Source of the DNA: Phoronis australis
Lineage: Eukaryota; Phoronida; Phoronidae
Assembly (NCBI GenBank): GCA_002633005.1
Contig: NMRA01000397.1
Span: forward strand, 97,217-161,216
Reading direction: 5' to 3'
Length of the DNA stretch: 64,000 bases
Both the position numbers and the translations under genes were made by a program. Positions 22,901 through 34,900 of this stretch are shown here, one piece after another. Under the pieces are notes generated by a model. The model was not told the DNA's origin. It searched no databases and was given only the letters and a program-made list of their open reading frames with translations. Position 1 is the stretch's first letter; every line of letters begins with the position of its first letter.

Positions 22901-25900
22901 TGATTCCCCAGGTTGTCCTCCTGGGATTGAATCCGCTCCTCAACATGATCCTCGTTTTCTTTCGAATATGCAGTCTTGGGTCTCCCACTGCCACTTTTAT
23001 GCACAACAGACCCTGTGTTGTGTATTTTAGCGGTGAGTATTTACAGTTGCAAGACTCCGCCACCCTTTTCGTGGGAACTCCCTAGCGATTGTTCTTCCGA
23101 TCCACCCTTTCTCCTCGAAAACGGTTTCACTCAAAGGCATCCTTACAATCCGGAATATTGGACAGAATTGATTTAGATACAGATCTGTCAATATAAAAAC
23201 AGTAGATTTGAGACCCAGGTAGGAAATTGAGACAGATGCCAGCACAGCATGAACATGATGAAAATAACTGATATTGCTTTTTTCACCCCGCTGTTTTGAA
23301 TTTCACAGTACTTCCATATTTTTTTATATTTCTCCGAGATACTTTGTGGACTTGTTGATGACACCCTGAAGATACATTGTGAAAAATTGAATGAATTCGG
23401 CTTGTCAATAGCTGAGAAATAGTTGTCAAATAGAGGTTCACTTTTTGGGACATCTGATGTGGTCTCGTATTGTCGTCACTTAGTCCGGGCGTCTGGTTTT
23501 CCAGGTGTGCACTTGATATCTCAAAAACCCATGGTCGGATTTTGACGAAATTTGGCACAACAGTGTAGGGCACCACTAGAACGGTTCTTGCCACTTTTTA
23601 ATTTGCCCGCCCACTGAGGTCATGGGGACGTGGCTTCTTTCAGAATGATATCTAAAAAATGGATTGATGCACAAATTACATTGAAACTTGACTTGATATC
23701 TAGAGAATGGACAGATTTCAATGAAACATGATACAAAGGTGTGTGGCATCAATGCGCTGACACCATTAAGTTTTTGGGCGGATTCGACTACGGTAGCACG
23801 TCCTAATGACCATTTGATTATCGAAATGAGCTTTTCAAGTTTGTGTGGCAGAAGAGCGATTCTGGATTATGTCTAGAGAGCGGATTGGTAGACTTCATTG
23901 AAACTTGACATAGAGGTATAAGATTGCGCCAGCACTAGTTGATTTTCCGACGGATTTGACTACTGCTGTGCCTTCTAATGGTCATTTTGTTTGAGAGCGT
24001 TTCCTGATGATAAGTTGAGAACCGAGTGAAGGATTTCAATGACAGTTGGCACAGAGCTTTGTAATGATAATGCAGTGACACCATTAAATTGACTGTGACT
24101 GACCTTATTTTCCCATATAGTGGGATGTATCCAGTGCGAAGGGAGAAAACTGGTATCAAATGATAATGGAAATTTGCAGGGCCTTTCGTTTGATGCAAAA
24201 CTAATCATTGACTTGCGTTAACAACATAAGTTTCAGGATTTTTATGTTTGAAATTTGCACAGAATTGTTGACCTGCACATCATTATGTCATTCGGCCAGA
24301 CATCGTGTTGCATATTTTCGACAGGAAGTTTTTCAATCTGAATTTGGACTGTGAACAAAAGGAAGTAGTTTCTTGCACTTTATAGTTACCTCTCTTTGAA
24401 CAATCATATGACACCACATAGAACAGAAAATTTATTCATTTGGATTCTACAAAAGTTCAGAGAATGATAGAGTGCAGCTGTTCTCTGAAAATTTGTTTGC
24501 CACCTGGGCGACCGGCCAGTGAACTACTTGCCCAGCACTGTTTTTAGTGGCATTGGCAAGTGAGGTTGTGGCTAAGTATATCCCTGCTTATACATGCAGT
24601 AAGCACAAAAATAAAGGGTGACAAATTGTTACTTGCCAATAAACACGAGTCTGTTCTCTGGAATAGCTATTTTAAGCCATGCAATGTAAATCTTGGTGTA
24701 GAAAGTGGTTTATTTTGTTATCAAGTTCTGTTCACATGTATTTATGTTCAAAGGAAGGAGACTATGAGTATGACAGTGGCGACTATGCCTGGGTCAGCGG
24801 GCTCACTGTATTTGACAGCTTCCAGTGTGAGGTCCTTCCGTTGCAGGTAAGATTTTCCAGTGATTCATTGAATGTTGTCTTATTTTTAAGTCCGCTCAAA
24901 AGTTGACGTGTAAACTTGATTTAACGTATGTGAATTACTGGCAAATTGTAGTTGAATACACTGTGCATGTACCGATGTAGCATGCTTAGCATTGTCAAAA
25001 TGTTTGTGACAATTACTGATTTATCCGTTAATCAGTCTAGATTATTTAATGATGTAGCGAAAATTTTGAAATTCGATGAATAGTCTAAAATTCTGCACTT
25101 CTTAGCTTCTAAGCTGCCCTATTTACATCTTACACATTTTCACCTCGCAGCATTTCCACGACCCCTCCCTCACACCATACCAGCTCAACAAGCTCAAGTA
25201 TTCTACCCAAGAGCAGTCAGACGGTGGAGATCTACCTCTTCCCTCTCAGGCTATAGTGAACATTATCAACCAGTTCACAGATGCAGACCACCACGCTGCG
25301 TGGGTGGAAGCACTGGAGGGCTTGCCGCAGTATCTCGACAATGGGTTGTACCCATTGCTGATCAATAGGATTAATGATGATGGTGCCAATTGCAGTAAAG
25401 TTGGCAAGATCCTGGACACTCTGGTTGACTGGGCACTGGAGAGTGTGGACTTGGCACTTGCTATGGCACAACCAGAGACACCGTTTAAGATTCGTCACCT
25501 GAAGATGGGTGCTAAGTTTGTTGGGGCAATGTTTGAACTCGACCCGGGTGTCTCCACTCGACTCCTTGAATGCGACATCCAACAGCGGCTGGTGGATTTG
25601 TATCTGGCTGATAACATGGCTTCATCTGTGCGGCTGCTGTTTGTGGCCGCACTCGATAAGTCTATCCGATTTGTCGACGGGATGACAGCATTTGTGGAAC
25701 GCTTAGGAAGTGATGGGCAAACGTGTTACCAGAGATGTACCGAGAGTCTGGTGTCTAATAAGGTTTCTGGTTTATGATGTAATTCTTTTAAAGGAAAACA
25801 CAACTTTTTTGATGTTATGTTTAGCAAAAATGCAGATCCCTGGTATTTACTCTCCGAGAAACAATAGATAGTGAAGCAAAAGACCTTCATCTTGTTTCTG

Positions 25901-28900
25901 TATTCACTACCTTAGGCCAAACACAATGCCACACTTGCTATTGAACAGTGTTTGCGTGTTGGAAGTGAACGCAAACCAAGATGTGACCTTTTGCTGGGCT
26001 GTTTACATCACTTTCCGTTGTTCCATGAATAACAGGTACACACCAAGGGAACAATAACACAGAGAATTGTCTTGGTAAGATAACTTGGGGTCTGCAATTT
26101 TGCTGAAAGTAACATCAAAGCTGTTTTTTGCCCCCTTTAATATCCATGTTCTTGTGTGATAAGACTTAAGTAACATACCCATATTTTAATCTCTGTTTAA
26201 AAACATTTTGTCAGCAGAAGTGAGCCTTTGTCTTGTTTGGATGGTTTTCAATTTTAATTTGTCCAAAAATTAATTGGATGTATTTTTATTTGAGTGTGTA
26301 TTTTAAAATTCAGGTCCTCTGAGGTCATCAAGTTTTACTACATGATATTCATCAGTGGGCTCCTCTGTAGAACTGAACTCTCAAATGGCATACGCATGAG
26401 AGGATGATAGCAAAATGTGAATGTTCAAAGATGTTATTTTAGTTAACGTTTATTCATTATTTCTTATTAATAGGTAGCTGAAGCAGAATTCAAAGTGTTG
26501 ACAGCAATTTTTTTTCTTAATTGTTCACAGGTCTGGTGTCTCACCAAGTCTACTAGAAATTGGCACCTTTGATTTTCCATATTTTCCAGATGTTTCGCAC
26601 GACTATGGCGGTAACAGCTCTCCTGCGCAAGGTTCACACTTATCAAGTGGCTGACAAGTTGAAGAGAGCTGTAGATGTGTAAGTGTGTGGAGTCTTCATG
26701 CCATGTTCTTGCATTCTGTTGAAATGTATCCAACTATTCCTTTATGTTTGGAGTATGAGCGGAATCGGAAATTGGTCAGGAAGGTTAAGAAAGTGTTCCG
26801 GTTGTATGCAAATGTTCTCTGTTGTGCAGATTTCTACTAGACTCATCTCTACTAACATTAGTTTGTGCCTTTTCTTGCAAATTTTCATTATTTGTTATAT
26901 GCTTGTGACTATTTTATACTTTAACAATTGACTAGCCGTTACCCGTGCTTAAACACGGGTAGTAGCTATTGTATGGGAAATGCCTTCAAGTGAACATTTA
27001 GTTTTTCTCTCAAGAGACAGGATTTTTCTTGAAGAGACCGTTTTATTTTAAAGCTTCAATCAGAATTTCTGGGCAGGTGTGTAGCTATTTTTAAAAAATA
27101 TTTTTTCTTCCCAGAACATTTGACCCTGGTGTAACATAATGTACGGATCGACTATTCTGTGAAGTGAAAACAAAGGAAGCATTAAAAATATTGTCACTGT
27201 ACACAAAGAATACAAATGTTTTTTTCAAAAGTCACATAAATGTACATACTAAAATAGAAAGCCAGCTACCTGTATGAAGACTATCGTCAATTTACAGCTG
27301 CATAGGTAGCCGTGTCTATCTGTTAGACACCGAAACTTCTCACAACCCGGGTAGCTCAGTCAACTGTCAACATATGTAGAGCTAAAGACCGGCAGGCCGG
27401 GGGTGCATGCAGAATCTTTGGGAATCAACCAACACTCACCTTGTCCGTTGCAGCTGTTCAAGTGAAAAAAATCTAATATATATCATTTTGGCGTAATTCT
27501 CTGTCTTTTACAAAAAATTCTGTCGATCGTTGTTTGAAAACAATCCGCTCATGACACTCGCATGTGCCATTTCCTACTGAAATTTTGCAATATCTCTTGG
27601 GAGATGATGACAGCTTTGCAGTAAATTGGGTTTGCTGGTATTAAGGTACTAAAGACTTGTAAAGAAATGAAACCAGTTCCGATTGTTATGACATGTACGT
27701 AACCTTGTGGAAGAGAAGAACACTGAGTTGTCTGAATCTTGGCCAATAGGTGATGCAATGGCGCCGAAAGCCAAACCAAAAGAGCCCACCCCAATTTAGC
27801 AGCAAAATAACGGTAGAACGCAAATTTTTTCAACATCGGCAAATAATTATGCGCCCACATATTTATATGTGGACGCATTATGCCGTCATCTCCATCCGGG
27901 CGGCGTCCGTCCGGTGTCTGGTGTCCGCTGCTCTATCTCCAAAACCGACTGACGTATGTTCATGAAATTTTGCATGTGTTCCTTTCATAGATGGGATGGC
28001 ATGAGCGAACTTTTGGACGGATCCGACTAGCGGTGTGTCCCCTTATAGTTTTTACGTTTACCTCTGTATCTTCAAAGGTCTTCAACGTATTTTCATAAAA
28101 TTTGGTATATAGGCATCTATTAGTGAGACGACGGTATCCTCCCGTTTTTGGATGGATTCGATGTAGTTTGCACCACCTAGTGGCCATTTTTACTGTTTTC
28201 GAGTCTGTTTTTTGACGTCTACCCCTCTATCAACCAAACCGGTCTAAGCATTATTGTGAAATTGGCATGTATGTTCTTACTATGAAGAGGACAGTTGACG
28301 AGGATTTTCCGACGACTTCGACTACTGTGGCGCCTCCTAGTGGCAGTTTTGTTTTTTTGCACTTTGGCTATATCTCCTAAACCGTTTGCAGCATCTTTAC
28401 TAAATTTAGTAAGTGCATTTATATGATGTTGACAATGGACGACGACAACTTTTGGACAGATCTGAAAACTGGTGTGCCACCTAGTGGCAATTTTATTTTT
28501 TTTACGTTTACCTTTGTATCTTCAAAAGTCCTCAACGTAATTTCATAAAATTTGGCGTACAGGCTTCTGTTAGTGAGTTGACGATATCTTTCCGATTTCA
28601 GATGGATTTGACCTACTTTGCACCACCTAGTGGCCAATTTTACTGTTTTCGAGTCTGTTTTTTGGCGTCCACCCCTCTATCAACCAAACCGCTTTCAGGA
28701 TAATTATGAAAATTGGCATGTATGTTTTTACTATGAAGTGGGCGGCTGACGATGATTTTCCGATGGCTTCGACTATCATGGTGTCTCCTAGTGGTAGTTT
28801 CTTTTTTTGCGCCCTTAGTTGTATCTCCTAAAGCGTTTGTAGGATCTTTACTAAATTTGAGAAGTGTGTTTATATGATGTTGACAACGGACGACAATGAT

Positions 28901-31900
28901 TTTGGGATGGATCTGAGTACTGGTATGCCCCGTGGTGGCAATTTTAGTTTTACGTTTATCTCTGTAGCTTCAACGGTCCTCAACAGATTTTCATAAAATT
29001 TTGAATACGGGCATCTATTGGTGAGATGACGCTATTCTTCTGTTTTCGGATGGAATCAAAGTACTTTGCGCCACCTAGTGGTCAGTTTTGCTGTCGTCTA
29101 CCTGTCTATCAACCAAATCATCATGGATTTCTATGAAATTTGGTGTATAGCTTTCAATTAAAGAAGTAATGACATGTTCTTGTTTTCGGACGAATTGTAT
29201 GTTTTTGCGCCATCTAGTGCCATTTTATGACACAAATAAGTAACCTTAAAAGCATACCATTTGCGATGCATTGGTGGGCGCATTTCAACGCTCCGCGTTG
29301 CTCTTGTTAAGTTTTTTAATGACATCAATAATTTTGGTGGGGTACTCGACAGAAGTCGGAGTTAGTGAAATTAAGCCGACAGAATGACGTCACCCTGGCC
29401 ATTGAGTCAACAGACTGACGTCACCAAGTTCAATACGAAACTGGCCACCATCCCTCCGCGTCCGTGAAAAAAACGGCACGTGAGAAAAAAAGTAGGACAC
29501 CTTGAATCTAATAGGGGGCCAATGCACTACCTGGGACCAAGGCGGTGCTGAAGTGGGCGCTACGAAGGTGTGTAGTGGAGAGTGGGAGACGGAGTTTGTG
29601 CAAACGATGCATTTTATAGACAAGTAGTTGCTGTTTTAAAAATTTTCAAATGTGTGAAGAGTGCAGCCCCCTGAAGTTGCTTGCTTTCGCTTGGGTTAGG
29701 TTCTCGAGTGAAATGATTTTATTTCATGTTTTACAGTATTTCCGAACGTCCACCACAGGAGATAGAGCCAGAAGAGGGAACTGATGATGGTGATCCTGTA
29801 ACCTTAACACCGTGCGACATTTTAAAGGAAGATGAGGCTAAAGTCATTGTCATGTGTCTTGATGAGCTGCGTAAGGTTACAGCAGAGGTACATTACGTGT
29901 TGGTGAGTAAAATGGACCACTGGTGGTGTTTGTTTACAGTTATTCTTAAGGAACTGGTTTGGTAACGAAACATCGGAACCCAAGTCTACTAAGCTTTACC
30001 TGTGATTTGACTTACTTATGTGTGAGTGTGCATAGTGCCATCATCCTGCCAGGTTTTTCTGGTTTCCTCTTGGTATCTCAAAAATCCTTAGTCAGACGTT
30101 GATGAAATTTGGCACAAGGGTGCAGGGCATTTCTAGGGCATTGTATGCCACATTGTCTTTATGCAAAAGAATGTTGGACGTATTTCAATGAAACTTCTCA
30201 CAGAAGTATGTGACGACAATGTGTTGGCTGTTTTGGTCTTGACAAGTGTCCTTGAGTATTTTCGGGGAGACAGGTGTTCTAGATGATATCTCGAGAACGG
30301 ATTGACACACAAAATTCATATTTTTGAATAAATGAAAATGTAATTAGTACATAATTTTTTTACTGTTAATTTAATATTAAATCCAGTTGTTGTATGTTCA
30401 CTTAAGTTATGCCGAGGCTTTTGTCACAAATAATTAATGTGTAGTGGAGTAAAAGCATACTTTGCTCTGAACTTTCAATGATTTTTATGCAAGGATATAA
30501 GTTAGTATTGGTCATGATGAATTCAAATGTTCAATATTGATCATGCTGTGGTTATTTGAGATGGCAGAGTTTTACACTTGGTCTTCATATCTACAGCGGT
30601 TCGTTTTGTTGATGTTTCATTGAAAGTGGATTTTTTACTATTTAGAATAATGTTATGTAGTTTACTGTAGAGCTACATGAACCTCTTACTTAAAATGTTT
30701 GTCTTCATTTTAGAATATCTAAGTAACTTACAACAAATCAAAATTTTCAATGCTTTCAAATGTTGTTTTTGCCGTTTGGCCATCTATAGACCAAACCATT
30801 GTAAGGATGACTATGAAAATTGTCGTATATGTTCCTACTAAGAAAAGGACGGTTGCCGAAAGTCTTCGGCTAATGATTCGGTGAAAACTTGTTTTCAGTG
30901 CACATAACCTACACAAGCCTTAACCATGTTAGGTATTTGAACATTCACTCGCAATGTCAGCTGATTTTGCAGTGCGTAATTAACTTAATTATCATTGAAA
31001 CCTACCGTTCCCAGCTAACTCTTACTGTTGTTTGCGACCTACTTTTCTAAGCAGGTCACAGTTCATTGTAAACTTATACACATAGCCTGTACAAGTCATG
31101 TGGTGGGAGACTGATGCGGAACCAAGTAAGAAATGGATAACAAAAATCGAATCTGTGGTTAACGCTTGTCGTTAGCATGAGATGGAAACATTGAAATGTC
31201 AATTTATTAATTGAATGACGGAATTAGGGTGAGGATTTATCTCTTTTCACAACTTGCTGTGTTCGTGACCACAGAGGCCTGAGGCGACTTGTAGCAATCG
31301 TTTCCAACGACAATGGCCGTATGCATGTAGATGAACAACTCCCTTAGGATCAAAACTATGTTTTGTCTTTGTTTTGCCCGGCACCATTCTATCATAAGTA
31401 CATCTCGTTGACTCAATGTTATGGCGATTTTGTGAATGAAAGCACTGAGTGTGTACAAAGCTGCTCTGTTCCTGGCGGGAGACTCGATTTGATTGAAAGC
31501 CCTTTGACCTTTGACCTCGGATAAGTAGTAAACAAATATCCACGCTGTTGTGCGGTTCCAAGGTGGTTCTGCTAAATTTTTTTTTCTTTCCAAGCGATAT
31601 GTATTTTGTACTTGAACTTCCGCGAGAATGAAGATAAGGTATTTTGCTAGACTCGTGAAATATTGTAAAAATGGCCAGTTTTTGTGAATAAGTTTGAGAT
31701 ATCCTTAATATGAAGGTGACAGCAGGTGCCGATGACTTTCGGATGGGTCTGACTACTGCTGGGTCCCCTAGTGGCAATTTTATTTTATTTTCGTTTTCCT
31801 GTGTCTGTGGAGTTCCTGGATGGAATTTTATGAAACTTGGTAAATTGATTTCTATTAAAGAGGCAGTGCGGTTTTAGATGGATTTGATGATATCAGGGCT

Positions 31901-34900
31901 TGGAATTTTCCGCGGAAACGCGGATTTCCGCTTTTTTGAAATGTGCTTTCCGCTTTTTTTTATAATATTTCCGCGTAAAAAAATCGGATTTGATATGAAA
32001 TTTCCGCGGCAAATTCCTTTCTTACCGCGGCGTTGCAGACGACGTTCACCTCGGAAAGCGGAAGTCTTTATGTTTCGGAGGAACGTAAATTGTCAACATT
32101 GCCGGAGCATCTGGGTAAAGCGTGGTCTGATTTTCAATGGCGGCTCGTGTTATTGTTAAGCGCGGCGACAAATACTACCGCTCTGCAGCCAAATTTGTGT
32201 GGGTTGGGAGTGGACGGGCGAGCGAAAAGGACGCAGACGCATGCTACTGATGGTGGTAACGTTTTTTTTTTTTTTTTCTTAGTCCTCCCGATTTTTGTCG
32301 CGGAAAGGTTCACATTGACCATTTCAAAGGCTGGTTATCGGGCATGATTTGGGCCGTAAAAGTTTCCACGTTTTTTGTCATTGGTCATTCCAAGCCCTGT
32401 GATATGCATGCCAGCTAGTGGCTGAAGTTATTGTATTAGTCTGGTTTTAGAGTCCACCTCTCTGTCGGCCAAACCATTTTTTATACGCAAAGATTCATCT
32501 TTAGGAAACTTGCCACAAGAAATACTAGTAAAATATTAAAAATACTACAACTTAAATGAGTTTACACAAAAAACTATGTATTTTTAAGTTAAACGACTTC
32601 TGCTAAAGCAAAAGTGTAGTGGAAGAGTGAATCAGTCGAGATTATTTAAGGAAGGAATTTTTATTTAGTCATAAATTGCAATAGACAGTGTCACAGTCTC
32701 ATTAACAGTAGAGACTGTGACCATCACATCTCTTGGCGCGAACAGTGTAAAAATAGTACGTTGCCGCTTAGAGCAAATGAATGAAAGACTGCTTGAAAAA
32801 ATGTTTGATTATAGGAGTATTTCTTCCAGTTGGAAGGAATGAAAGAGGTCTGACGTGTTCCTCTATGCACATGCACAAAAGATACTTATAGCAATGTAAT
32901 TTCGATGGTTTAATCAGCATGAGACATAATTCGTCAAAAAGCTTCTAGCATGCGAAGGCCCTATGGGAGTGCCACCGTCTCTACTGCTATGTACAGGTGG
33001 TGGCACTGTCTATACAAAAGAGGGGTGTCTATACAAGATAACTACAACAATGTAAAAATGGTTAAATGTGCAGGGGTTGGGGGATCTGGAACATTGGTCA
33101 TGACATAAACATGAATGGGAATAGCCGGACGTGTGTAATGTGAATAATATTCTAAGGACAGCTGGGAGCTAAAAGTTTACCACTAGACAGGCTGAACTGC
33201 ATTACACAGCCTCACACTGCACAACCAAAGTGAACCAGACACTGCACAATTCGAGATCATCCATCATGTAAATAATCGATTTTGTCAATACTCAATGACA
33301 GTGACACACATCAAACACCAACAATGAAAAGCTCCGTGGAATAGTTACCCCTAAAACATAGTGTTCTGTCGCTTTGTTTCTTTTGTCCAACTGTTTTTGC
33401 AGTTCAATACTACACAGCACGCAGGCAGCTCGACTCACTTGCTTTTAATCATCCTCAGCTCATCGGAAACCACGTGACTTCAACTCTTCTTTATTTATCT
33501 CATTGATGTGAGGTTCTAACAAAGAAACAGATTTAACGCTAATCTTGAAATACATACAGTATGTCTATAATTTAATCCTTTGTGCTATATTTGTTACTTG
33601 CAGTGCCAGCCTGGTCGAACATTGCCCAATAAAGTTCTATTCAACTCACAGGGACCAAAGAGGAACCCTTATCCTGCATTGTTCCACATTCTTCACTCGT
33701 GGTAAGCTCTCAGTATGTAACTGGATATTTAAAAATACAAGAAGATGGCTAAGGTTTGTCATTGGTCATATCATTTCATTTTTATTTTGATCAATATTTG
33801 GGGCCTTTTCCATGAAAAGGATGTCTCAAATACTTCATGTTTACACAACTTGGAGCTTGTATTACTTTCCTATCAGTCTACAAGAAGCTTTGTGTCAAAC
33901 TAATGACGAACGAGGAGTTCAGAAATTCACACTGAATTGTTCACCCGTGTCTACAGACACGCTTGTACACAGTCACACACTAACTTCCAAATAAATGTAA
34001 TTATTATTATAGCAACTTCTTGGAGGGCATATTTGTTCTGCTGTCCTGTCAGCCTACTTACCATCACCCGGGAGTGTTCACCAGTGTTCACAAGATGCTA
34101 CAAGAACTTGTGAAGACTAACAAGGGTTTGCTTTTCCTGTCATCGCGTCCTGATACTGTCAATGGGCTGGTTAGGCTACTACTGCAAGCAGCTCTACCGG
34201 TCAGTAATCAATTTCTCCATTTCTATGTGCCCACATATTTATTTAATTGGGCGCATTATGATCTCATCCCTGTACGCCTGTCTGGCATCCTTGCGATGTC
34301 CACTACTGGGTGTTTGAAATTTTGTAGACATGTCCCTATTATTTGTCTCTTTTAAGGTTATGTATTCCTCTGAAATGTTGTGTTCTTGAAGTAACTAGCA
34401 ACTTCCAAACCATAAAAGTATATATTTTCTGAAACTAGGAGTTGAGACAAATATATTCACAACACTGTTTCATTTTTTGGTCACGTGACGATGCGTTTTT
34501 GACAAAAAATGTTTTTTGCATTATACAGGGATTGGAAAAAAGTCATTTCACCAGCACTCATCAAACTTTCTCTGGTAAAACTGCTCAAAAGCTATGTCTG
34601 GTACTTTTCATAACTAGCACCAGTGTTTTTTATAGCAAAAATTAGTTAATTTTTAGCACTTTTAAGAGTATTATGAATCTTACTTCAAATTAAACATAGC
34701 TGTAATAAAAAATCTAATACAAGTTTTCACATTGTGGCGGGACAGGCTGTCGCGCCGTGTCTCACAACCATTAATTGGCACGATGAAAGCGGGAACTCGA
34801 CAACATCTAACAATTGTGAAAGATCTATTTCTCTTCGATGATAGATTAGTTATACCGCTGTCCCTCCGCACGGAAATCTTAGACCACCTCGGCATTGCGA

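Noticed and set aside
25232-25582. A minus-strand frame opposite VIRMA exon 8
   Set aside because: It is a shadow of the conserved + strand exon, with no splice or family support.
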